Shown in pieces: positions 17,352-24,583 of a stretch of 64,000 nt of DNA; the stretch's first letter is position 1; every line of letters begins with the position of its first letter. The DNA is from Paludibacteraceae bacterium (GTDB taxonomy: Bacteria > Bacteroidota > Bacteroidia > Bacteroidales > Paludibacteraceae). The stretch is taken from assembly GCA_017503075.1 (NCBI GenBank), contig JAFVTU010000001.1, forward strand, positions 1 to 64,000, read 5' to 3'. The translations under genes were made by a program, and so were the position numbers. A model generated the notes under the pieces. That model was given only the letters and a program-made list of their open reading frames with translations, searched no databases and had not been told where the DNA came from.

Positions 17352-18119
17352 TCAAAATATTTTCAGTTTACGAATCAATCTAAGCACACATGTAGGTATC
17401 AATGCCACAAAAAACAGCAATATACTATTCCACACACCAGGCACCGAAACTTTTGCCCTACCCTTCATCATTGCTCTCACACCACGGCGAGCTAAATAAT
17501 CAGGTTGTACGATATAGCCCAACACCAATCCCATCTTTGTGAGCCACGGACGAATATTGTACAATCCCGTATTGATAGCTCCTGGAGTGACGTTGGTCAC
17601 ATATACTCCTTTTTCTTTCAATTCGATATGCACCGAACGGGTGAAGTTGCTCAAAAACGCTTTGGTTGCACCATAGGTGCTCAAACGTTGCACGGCAATA
17701 TCCGCAGTGATGGAACACATATTGAGGATATATCCTTTGCCTCGTTTCACCATGTCTTGAGCGAAATGGTACATCAACATAGCGGGCGTATGCATGTGTA
17801 GGTTAAAGATGAGTTGGTTAAAGGCCTCTGAGTCAGCCAAGAAATCGCAATCGTGATATACCCCTGCGTTGTTGATGAGTACTTCTACTTGTATGTTTGC
17901 TGCCTTGCAATAGTCGTATAGTTCTTTGGCAGCATCTTGTACTCCCAAATTGCGAACCAACGAAACCACCTCCACACCAAAATCTTGGCGAAGAAGCAGT
18001 GCTTTGTCGTGTATTGCTTCTTCATTGCTGACTATGAGTAGTTTGTATCCTTTCTGTGCCATTATTCGGGCATATTCATACCCACAACCCGAACTAGCTC
18101 CTGTAACTAATGCAAACAT
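17352..18119 (-). CDS. Short-chain dehydrogenase/reductase with membrane-like C-terminus
   Basis: A 255-residue SDR with TGASSGCG (6-13), NNAG (83-86), Ser136, Tyr149 and Lys153 (YGATK). The variant 'GCG' replaces the more usual GIG in the coenzyme loop. The C-terminal end VWNSILLFFVALIPTCVLRLI followed by basic residues looks like a membrane anchor, similar to lipid-acting SDRs of the 17-beta-HSD/3-ketoacyl reductase type. It lies between a YidE-like transporter (12 bp upstream) and a NUDIX gene. It is a second SDR within 3 kb, not closely related to the one at 14585. Confidence 0.88.
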   Translation of the reverse strand: MFALVTGASSGCGYEYARIMAQKGYKLLIVSNEEAIHDKALLLRQDFGVEVVSLVRNLGVQDAAKELYDYCKAANIQVEVLINNAGVYHDCDFLADSEAFNQLIFNLHMHTPAMLMYHFAQDMVKRGKGYILNMCSITADIAVQRLSTYGATKAFLSNFTRSVHIELKEKGVYVTNVTPGAINTGLYNIRPWLTKMGLVLGYIVQPDYLARRGVRAMMKGRAKVSVPGVWNSILLFFVALIPTCVLRLIRKLKIF

Positions 18120-18131
18120 ATATGTACGTAT

Positions 18132-19793
18132 TTACGAACAGAATATCAATACTAGCAATTGCCCCGCCATCACACGCAGAAACATCGTCAACGGATATAC
18201 CGTAGCATATACCACCGATGCTTGGTCATTGTGCGACGAAAGACTCTCCGCATATCCTAATGCTGGCGCACCAGTCATAGCACCTATCAACAGACCCACC
18301 ACCTTAAAGAAGTTGATCTTCATTCCTTTATAGGCTATCAATCCTACGACTACGAGCGGTATCATGGTAATCAACACACCATACACCACCCACATATACC
18401 CCCCATCCAAAATGGTATTCACGAAGCCATCACCTACGCTCAATCCCACTGCTGCCAAAAACATTGTTAAACCCACCTGACGCAACATCATATTGGCACT
18501 TGTCGTGGCAAATGTCACCATACTATAATACGGACCAAAACGACCAATCAACAATGCTACTATCAGTGACCCACCTGCCAAACCCAACTTGAAGGACTGG
18601 TTCATACCTGGTATCGCAATTGGCAGAGAGCCCAACAATACACCCAAGAAGATGCCAAAGAAGATGGGCATCAAGTTAGGCAAATCCAAACGCTTGAGCT
18701 CATTACCAAACATCTCCGCCACATGGCGTACATCTTCCTTATCGCCCACCACCATAATACGGTCGCCCAGTTGCAATACGAAATCTGGAGTTGCCAACAA
18801 CTCTACACCCGCACGATTAATACGTGTGATAGTGGCATGATAGCGGTGACGAACGTCAAAACTGCTCAATCGCTTGCCATTACACTCAGTGCGAGTCACC
18901 ACCACGCGGCGCGAAATCAAGTGGTCGGAGCGTTCGCGACCACGAAAACCGTAATGCGTCACCTCACCTAATACCTGCAAGTCTTTCTCATGACGCTTAT
19001 CACTCACGATACGAATCACATCATTGGGATACAATACAGTACTACCATCCACCAGTTCATCGCGACCATCTGCACGGGTCACACGGCTCACCAACAGATT
19101 ATCCACACCACACAGGGCATGCAACTCTTTCAACGTGATGGCAGAAGCCACCGATAAACGAATATCCACGCAAATAGGATCATCATCCGACACATGTTCC
19201 TCGCGCAATTTAGCATCCTCTTCACGTAAGTTCACACGGCAGCAAAAACGTATCAACTCAAACGACAATATCAAACCCACGATACTGAGCGGATAAGCCA
19301 AAGCATAACCCATCGCTATATCGGGCGACACTTCACCCATCATATCTGCTGCCGTCTGTTGCACTGCACCCAGCGAAGGGGTGTTCATCACCGCACCCGA
19401 CATGATACCCGCCATGGTCGTCATCTCAATACCTGTGATATAGTGCAGAGCGATGGTAATACCACAACCCAGCAACACGATTGCCACTGCCAACATATTC
19501 AATCGTAACCCACTCTTGCCAAAGGGTGAGAAGGAAGGTCCAACTTGCAAGCCGATGGAATAGACAAAGAGTATCAGTCCGAAGTTCTTGGCAAAATGGC
19601 TAACCTGCGGATCAATCGTAATGCCAAAAGACGAGAAGATAATACCCACAAACAGTATCCACGTGATACCAAGCGAGAAGTTTTTGATACGCAAATGTTC
19701 CCCTGCCCACAGACCAAGGCATACAACCAATGTGAGCAACACAATAGATTGCGTCACCGAAGGTACTAAAAACAATTCTCGTATATATTCCAT
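18132..19793 (-). CDS. YidE/AspT-family putative transporter with two TrkA-C domains
   Basis: A 553-residue membrane protein. Five hydrophobic segments at the N-terminus (TQSIVLLTLVVCLGLWAG and on to about 180) and five at the C-terminus (about 375-553) flank a cytoplasmic middle with two regulatory TrkA-C (RCK-C) domains. One contains STVLYPNDVIRIVSDK (about 240-260) and the other FVLQLGDRIMVVGDKEDV. This is the AAEx (aspartate:alanine exchanger/YidE) architecture. In characterised members it exchanges amino or dicarboxylic acids; here the substrate is unknown. The start lies 27 bp after the cinA stop, and a dispersed hairpin repeat fills that gap. Confidence 0.88.
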   Translation of the reverse strand: MEYIRELFLVPSVTQSIVLLTLVVCLGLWAGEHLRIKNFSLGITWILFVGIIFSSFGITIDPQVSHFAKNFGLILFVYSIGLQVGPSFSPFGKSGLRLNMLAVAIVLLGCGITIALHYITGIEMTTMAGIMSGAVMNTPSLGAVQQTAADMMGEVSPDIAMGYALAYPLSIVGLILSFELIRFCCRVNLREEDAKLREEHVSDDDPICVDIRLSVASAITLKELHALCGVDNLLVSRVTRADGRDELVDGSTVLYPNDVIRIVSDKRHEKDLQVLGEVTHYGFRGRERSDHLISRRVVVTRTECNGKRLSSFDVRHRYHATITRINRAGVELLATPDFVLQLGDRIMVVGDKEDVRHVAEMFGNELKRLDLPNLMPIFFGIFLGVLLGSLPIAIPGMNQSFKLGLAGGSLIVALLIGRFGPYYSMVTFATTSANMMLRQVGLTMFLAAVGLSVGDGFVNTILDGGYMWVVYGVLITMIPLVVVGLIAYKGMKINFFKVVGLLIGAMTGAPALGYAESLSSHNDQASVVYATVYPLTMFLRVMAGQLLVLIFCS

Positions 19794-19798
19794 ATTTG

Positions 19799-19840
19799 TG
19801 TTTAGTGAACGCCCTGCGGGCTATTGTTTAGTGTTTAGTG
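19799..19840. repeat. Dispersed intergenic hairpin repeat, copy 2
   Basis: GTTTAGTGAACGCCCTGCGGGC, then CTATTGTTTAGTGTTTAGTG. The cinA stop codon (minus strand, 19821) lies within it, so the last codons of cinA are encoded by the repeat. Confidence 0.75.
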
Positions 19841-21122
19841 ATTTGATTAGTTCTACCAAAGCAGCAGTGACTGCACGCTGGGTGATTTGTTCGCGTTCAC
19901 GCGCAACACCAAATTGATAACACTCTGCCGTCGTACCATCGGGTGTAGCCCATGCTATCCATACTGTACCTACGGGCTTGTCTGGTGTACCGCCTGTTGG
20001 ACCAGCTATACCTGATGTGGCTATTGCATAATCCGTGTTCATTAGTGCGCGAACACCCTCGGCCATCTCACGAACAGTTTGTTCGCTTACCGCACCGTAT
20101 TTTTCCAATGTGTCATGCTTCACGCCCAGCACTTGCTCTTTGATTGTATTGTCGTATGCCACTACCGAACCCATATAATATGCCGATGCGCCCGACTGCG
20201 CATTGAGTGCGGCTGCCAAACGGCCACCTGTGCAACTCTCTGCCGTGGCAATGGTCTGATGACGCGCTTTGAGTTGATTGCCCAATATCGTCTCCAAAGG
20301 CAGATCTTCGGTGGCTATCAGATAGTCTGCTATCAGTGGCTTGAGATTGGCTAATTGCTGCTCTATTTCTTCGTTGCTTGCTTCTCCATAACTACTCAAT
20401 CGCAAGCGAATAATGCCATCTTTGGGCAAGTATGCCAAATGCATTGATTGTGGCAAAGCATTCTCCCATTCCTCAATACGGATAGCCAACGTCGATTCCG
20501 CTATGCCATACAACATCATCGTGCGATGAATAATCTCACCGCTCACCTCTAACCTCTCACCTTTAACCTTTAACCTTATATACGGCATTACCTGCTCTGT
20601 CATCGCAATCTTCATCTCATACGGCACACCGGGCATTGCAAAAAGGAATTTTGAATTTTGTCCCTCGCCTCTAACCTCTAACCTTTCCCCTCTAACCTCA
20701 TTCTCAAACACCATAATCGGTGCGCTACCTACCCGATTAGGCAGTATGGTAGCCGATTCGGGAACGAGCCATTGGGTAGCAGTTAAGCGATTGAGCACAT
20801 CAGGGCGCTCCTTATACAACTCGTGTATATGCTCACGCACGCGCGAATCTTCCACCAGTGTAGTGCCAAAATATTCGCACATGACGTGCTTGGTGATATC
20901 ATCTTTGGTAGGACCTAATCCTCCTGTGGTCAGGACAATATCTGCACGCGAGAAGGCCTCGTCTAATGCCTTCAGTATATGTTCTCGGTCGTCGTGCACA
21001 GATGTGATTTGGTAGAGTTCAATCCCTGCCTCATTGAGTCGCTGTGCCATCCATGCCGAATTGGTATCCACCACCTGCCCAATCAGCAATTCATCGCCTA
21101 TTGTAATTATTTCTGCTCGCAT
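19821..21122 (-). CDS. cinA: CinA-family nicotinamide mononucleotide deamidase / competence-damage protein with repeat-encoded insertions
   Basis: About 433 residues in two parts: an N-terminal MoaB/COG1058 domain (RAEIITIGDELLIGQ at the start) and a C-terminal CinA domain (ATAESCTGGRLAAALN, then ATSGIAGPTGGTPDKPVGTVWIA). The latter deamidates NMN in pyridine nucleotide recycling. Unusual: around the conserved FAMPGVPYEMK, two segments rich in R-G-E-R-L-E-V (NEVRGERLEVRGEG and KVKGERLEVSGE) interrupt the usual sequence. They are encoded by short tandem DNA repeats (20536-20578 and 20661-20702). The frame is kept, so the gene is probably functional. ATG 21122 fits the family start; ATG 21134 is possible. 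The start overlaps the end of the DUF3109 gene. Confidence 0.9.
   Translation of the reverse strand: MRAEIITIGDELLIGQVVDTNSAWMAQRLNEAGIELYQITSVHDDREHILKALDEAFSRADIVLTTGGLGPTKDDITKHVMCEYFGTTLVEDSRVREHIHELYKERPDVLNRLTATQWLVPESATILPNRVGSAPIMVFENEVRGERLEVRGEGQNSKFLFAMPGVPYEMKIAMTEQVMPYIRLKVKGERLEVSGEIIHRTMMLYGIAESTLAIRIEEWENALPQSMHLAYLPKDGIIRLRLSSYGEASNEEIEQQLANLKPLIADYLIATEDLPLETILGNQLKARHQTIATAESCTGGRLAAALNAQSGASAYYMGSVVAYDNTIKEQVLGVKHDTLEKYGAVSEQTVREMAEGVRALMNTDYAIATSGIAGPTGGTPDKPVGTVWIAWATPDGTTAECYQFGVAREREQITQRAVTAALVELIKSLNTKQ
20536..20578. repeat. In-gene tandem repeat 1 (cinA)
   Basis: About four imperfect copies of TAACCTYTCACCTYTAACC-like units inside cinA, encoding KVKGERLEVSGE. The same unit recurs at 20661-20702. 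Confidence 0.8.
20661..20702. repeat. In-gene tandem repeat 2 (cinA)
   Basis: Copies of CTCTAACCTCTAACC and a CCCC variant, preceded by GAATTTTGAATTTTG. They encode NEVRGERLEVRGEGQNSKF. Confidence 0.8.
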
Positions 21123-21691
21123 TGTTTTTTCCATTCAGAAGCGACTAACGAAAGTTCATCATACCACTCTTGTCCAAAGCGGCGAATAAGTGGTTCTTTC
21201 AGAAATTGATAGATAGGCAGATGCAGTTTCTTGCCCAATTGTCGTGCGCAATGGCAAATATCCCAACGATGGTACTCCACCCCAATCATATCGCCCACTT
21301 TGTTCAATCGTATAGGATATAAATGACAAGAGATAGGTTTTTTGAAATCAATCTTGCCTGCGTTGTATGCTTTTTCTATCAGGCAGTAGCACCACCCATT
21401 GTGGTCAGTTCGGGCGAAGACACAGTCTTTGTCGTTAACGATAGAAGTCACTTTTTCGCCTGAAGGGTCGAGGTACGATAACCCTTGTGTTTCTACTACA
21501 GCACGTGCTTCTTTAGTCATGTCGGGCAGCAGTATAGGTAGTATCTCGCGTATTTTCTCCTCTTCTTCATCGGTCAGTGGCGCGCCAGCATCGCCTTCTA
21601 TACAGCAACACCCGCGACATTTATCCAAATCACAACAAAAGTCTTTCTCCAAGACATCCAAACTAACTAATGTATTCTGAATCAAAAACAT
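21107..21691 (-). CDS. DUF3109 family protein
   Basis: A 194-residue protein of a Bacteroidetes-typical family of unknown function. It is cysteine-rich: CCDLDKCRGCCC near residues 18-29, CVFARTDHNGWCYC in the middle, and CHLYPIRL plus ICHCARQLGKKL towards the end. These are the positions expected for metal binding as in the YkgJ/CxxCxxCC zinc- or iron-chelating group. No signal peptide is present. It sits between mntP and cinA in a leftward operon, and its 3' end overlaps the cinA start by 16 bp. Confidence 0.88.
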   Translation of the reverse strand: MFLIQNTLVSLDVLEKDFCCDLDKCRGCCCIEGDAGAPLTDEEEEKIREILPILLPDMTKEARAVVETQGLSYLDPSGEKVTSIVNDKDCVFARTDHNGWCYCLIEKAYNAGKIDFKKPISCHLYPIRLNKVGDMIGVEYHRWDICHCARQLGKKLHLPIYQFLKEPLIRRFGQEWYDELSLVASEWKKQCEQK

Positions 21692-21697
21692 ATTTTT

Positions 21698-21741
21698 GTG
21701 TTTAGAGAACGCGCCATAGCGCTACCTGTTGAGTGTTTATA
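21698..21741. repeat. Dispersed intergenic hairpin repeat, copy 3
   Basis: GTTTAGAGAACGC, core GCGCCATAGCGC, then CTACCTGTTGAGTGTTTA. The mntP stop codon (21737) lies in its right end. Confidence 0.75.
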
Positions 21742-22303
21742 GGATTCCTTCAAGAAAAATTTTCACACCAATAAGAATAAGTATCACTCCACCGAGAATT
21801 GTTACATTCATTCTCAGTCGAGCGCCTACTAAATGACCAATAACAAAACCCGTCATAGAAAACAAGAAACATGTCGCTGCTATAATGCCCACAGCTATCC
21901 ACAATACTTCTGGATGAGGAATAAAAATCACACCTGTTGCCAAAGTATCCATTGATGTGGCAAATGCCAATGACAACAAACCCAAGAAAGAGAAATCGGC
22001 TAAATGCGTTTCATCATTGTCCTCTTTCAAGGAATCGTAAATCATCTTTCCACCAATAAAACCAAGCAATAGCAGTGCTATCCATGGCGCAAAGCGCTCG
22101 AAGAACGAGGCAAACAGACTGCCAGCGAAATAGCCAATCAGCGGCATGCCCGCATGGAACACGCCGAAGAGCAATGCCATAAGCATGGGTTTGATATAGC
22201 GAGGCACATAGCCATGAGGCGAAGTCAATCCCTTGCACACCGATACGGCAAAGCAATCCATGGCAAGACCTATAGCTAACAGTATGATTGTGAGAATACT
22301 CAT
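21737..22303 (-). CDS. mntP: Manganese efflux pump MntP
   Basis: A 188-residue, six-segment inner-membrane protein of the MntP (DUF204) family that exports Mn2+. Conserved charged residues sit in the membrane segments: GLAMDCFAVSVCKG (Asp16) and, in the second repeat, FATSMDTLATGV, reflecting the internal duplication of the family. Length is normal. The ATG overlaps the last 4 bp of def, suggesting translational coupling. In other bacteria mntP is under a yybP-ykoY riboswitch or MntR control; neither is visible here, as the gene is internal to an operon. Confidence 0.93.
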   Translation of the reverse strand: MSILTIILLAIGLAMDCFAVSVCKGLTSPHGYVPRYIKPMLMALLFGVFHAGMPLIGYFAGSLFASFFERFAPWIALLLLGFIGGKMIYDSLKEDNDETHLADFSFLGLLSLAFATSMDTLATGVIFIPHPEVLWIAVGIIAATCFLFSMTGFVIGHLVGARLRMNVTILGGVILILIGVKIFLEGIL

Positions 22304-22848
22304 CGTTTGGTGCGATAGCGAGCGGCTACTTTGCCTTTGGCGATGTTGGTGAGCTTGGTCTTGACGAACTGACGACGGATAGGCGAAATACGGTCAGTAA
22401 AGACATGCCCCTCAAGGTGATCATACTCGTGCTGGATGATACGAGCAGCAAAACCATCATAGGTCTCCGTATGCTCGGTGAAGTTCTCATCCATGTAGCG
22501 AATCGTGATGCTGGCAGGACGGATGACATTCTCGGATATACCAGGCAACGAAAGACATCCCTCGGCGAAAGTGGCATCATCTTCGCTTTCCTCTATAATC
22601 TCTGGATTGATAAAGACCTTCTTAAAATCCTGACACTCAGGATAATCTTCTGCCAATTCAGTACCATCCACAATAAACAATCGGATGGATTTGCCAATCT
22701 GCGGTGCAGCCAATCCACAACCCTCAGCTACAGCAAGCGTATCCCACATATCGGTGAGCAATTGCTTGAGATCAAGCGATTCGGGAGTAATGTCTTCTGT
22801 GGGCTTGCGCAACACAGGTTGACCGTATAAATATATTGGTAAAATCAT
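22300..22848 (-). CDS. def: Peptide deformylase
   Basis: Removes the formyl group from nascent N-terminal methionine; an iron/zinc hydrolase. All three motifs are intact: GCGLAAPQIG at 43-52, EGCLS at 96-100 (Cys98 metal ligand), and HEYDH at 140-144 (two His ligands and catalytic Glu141). At 182 residues it is a normal-length PDF. It lies downstream of ruvX, separated by a dispersed hairpin repeat, and overlaps mntP by 4 bp. Confidence 0.97.
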   Translation of the reverse strand: MILPIYLYGQPVLRKPTEDITPESLDLKQLLTDMWDTLAVAEGCGLAAPQIGKSIRLFIVDGTELAEDYPECQDFKKVFINPEIIEESEDDATFAEGCLSLPGISENVIRPASITIRYMDENFTEHTETYDGFAARIIQHEYDHLEGHVFTDRISPIRRQFVKTKLTNIAKGKVAARYRTKR

Positions 22849-22849
22849 T

Positions 22850-22901
22850 GTGTTTAGAGTTTAGTGAACGCGGCAGAGCCGCTACTGTTTAGTAATTAGT
22901 G
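22850..22901. repeat. Dispersed intergenic hairpin repeat, copy 4
   Basis: GTTTAGAGTTTAGTGAACGC, core GCGGCAGAGCCGC, then TACTGTTTAGTAATTAGTG. It fills the whole def-ruvX gap and contains the ruvX stop codon at 22896. Confidence 0.75.
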
Positions 22902-23309
22902 AAGGCTATCCAAATATCCTTCGAGAATGATGCAAGCAGCTAGTTTATCCACCACGGATTTGTCTTGGCGTTGGCTTTTCTTCATTCCGCCCGCAATCAT
23001 GGCTTGGTGGGCAATCACCGAAGTGAAGCGCTCGTCATATTCCTTCAAAGGCATATTGGGAAACACTTTGCGAAAGCGGTTGATGAAAGGTTGGATATAC
23101 TGCATTGACTCAGAGTCTTCGCCATTCATCTGGTAGGGATGTCCAATCACTACCTCATCCACAGTCTCTTTTGCGAAATAATCCTTCAGCCATGCTTCCA
23201 ATGTATGCGTGGGGATAGTAACAAGCGGATTAGCCGTTATGCGGAGCATGTCCGTAACGGCTAATCCTGTTCGTTTGCGTCCATAGTCAATTGCTAGGAT
23301 GCGTCCCAT
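22896..23309 (-). CDS. ruvX: Holliday junction resolvase-like RuvX/YqgF
   Basis: A 137-residue RNase H-fold protein of the YqgF family, implicated in pre-16S rRNA maturation and proposed as a Holliday junction resolvase. The N-terminal acidic loop ILAIDYGRKRTGLAVTD (4-20), the central VVIGHPYQMNGEDS, the YDERFTS motif (about 99-105) and the C-terminal KSVVDKLAACIILEGYL are all typical. It starts 3 bp after the TPR gene stop, so the two are co-transcribed. Confidence 0.95.
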   Translation of the reverse strand: MGRILAIDYGRKRTGLAVTDMLRITANPLVTIPTHTLEAWLKDYFAKETVDEVVIGHPYQMNGEDSESMQYIQPFINRFRKVFPNMPLKEYDERFTSVIAHQAMIAGGMKKSQRQDKSVVDKLAACIILEGYLDSLH

Positions 23310-23312
23310 ATA

Positions 23313-24563
23313 TTAGTCAGCCAAAGCCTCGTACTTATCGTTCATACCAAGACGGTAATAGAGCGAACGCAGCGAGTGCTTGAAGCTCTCATTATCTGGC
23401 TCCAATTCGTATGCCTTCTCAAAGTAAGGCAATGCATTTTTGTAAGCAGCATCAATCTCTACTTTTGCCTTAGCATATGCTGTGTTATCCAAGTATGTAG
23501 CATCTTCGTTAAGTTTGTTGCCAAGATCTACATATGCGAAGCCTAAACTCTCAAGGAAGAGTGCGTTGTTTGGCTCCAACTCAATTGCTTTTGCAAAAGC
23601 TGCAAATGACTCATCGAAACGACCAATACGAGCCAAGATTGAACCCTTAGAGTTGTAGTATTGACCTACGTTTGGCTCACGGTTGATAGCAATATCCAAA
23701 TACTCAATCGCATTATCCTCTTGACCAGAGTTGATATAGAGGTTGATGAGGTTTTGCATAAACCATGGCTCCTCTGGGAAGAGGTCAATACTTTTCTTAA
23801 TCGACTCTACAGCCTTTGCAGTATCGCCTTGCTCAATATAAATTTGATAAATATACTCGTTAGCGAAGATAATCTCTTTGCGAAGAGCATTCTTGTTAGC
23901 ATGTTCGCTATTCATACGGTCTAATGTAGCAATAGCATCACCATAGCGCTTTGCCTCGTATGCGAAACGACCTGCATAATACATGCATGTGTAGTAGCTA
24001 GTATCACGAACCAATTCAGCCAATGCCTCAGGATTATCCTGATAAATCTTCATATCAGGGATATTGCAGTGGGTGATAAACAAATCATATGCCATAGATG
24101 GATCGTTGTTCTCATATGCTGTAAAACCTGCAATAATCAATGGTTGGTGTAGGAAATACTCATGCATTTTGGGCAAGATATTTTTTGGAGTACGAGTATC
24201 ATACTTTGCTCGACCTTTCTTGTCATAAGTAGGTATTTGTGATAGGTCATATGCCTTTGCCCAATAGTTTACTGACTCTTGCACAGCTGCACCCCATTGC
24301 ATAACATCAATATTACGACCCATCTGACGGTTCAAGTTGGTATTATCAAACTCTTTGTAACCTACATATCCTGCTACATACCAAGTGTTAGCCTGGTCTT
24401 TAGTTTCATCGTTGACCAATGCATCCTCGATTGCTGCGCGAGCACCTGCATAATCTGGAGTCTCTGCATCTGCTAAATTACGAGCCTTGCTCACATTGCT
24501 TTTTTGTGCAAAGCAGCCTGTACCTATCAGCACAAGGGCTGCAAGAAAAATTGATTTTTTCAT
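23313..24563 (-). CDS. Periplasmic TPR-repeat protein
   Basis: A 416-residue exported protein. A signal peptide (MKKSIFLAALVLIGTGCFAQ) contains a cysteine at 17, but the region looks more like a type I site after AQ. The rest is helical repeats. TPR motifs are best seen around 205-380 (YEAKRYGDAIATLDRM, GDTAKAVESIKKSIDLFPEEPWF, GRFDESFAAFAKAIELEPNNALF, ALPYFEKAYELEPDNESF). The role is probably as a scaffold in the envelope; no enzymatic domain is seen. It follows gyrA by 20 bp in the same operon, an arrangement with no obvious functional logic beyond co-expression. Confidence 0.85.
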   Translation of the reverse strand: MKKSIFLAALVLIGTGCFAQKSNVSKARNLADAETPDYAGARAAIEDALVNDETKDQANTWYVAGYVGYKEFDNTNLNRQMGRNIDVMQWGAAVQESVNYWAKAYDLSQIPTYDKKGRAKYDTRTPKNILPKMHEYFLHQPLIIAGFTAYENNDPSMAYDLFITHCNIPDMKIYQDNPEALAELVRDTSYYTCMYYAGRFAYEAKRYGDAIATLDRMNSEHANKNALRKEIIFANEYIYQIYIEQGDTAKAVESIKKSIDLFPEEPWFMQNLINLYINSGQEDNAIEYLDIAINREPNVGQYYNSKGSILARIGRFDESFAAFAKAIELEPNNALFLESLGFAYVDLGNKLNEDATYLDNTAYAKAKVEIDAAYKNALPYFEKAYELEPDNESFKHSLRSLYYRLGMNDKYEALAD

Positions 24564-24583
24564 TTTATAAAAGGTTTTGTTTG

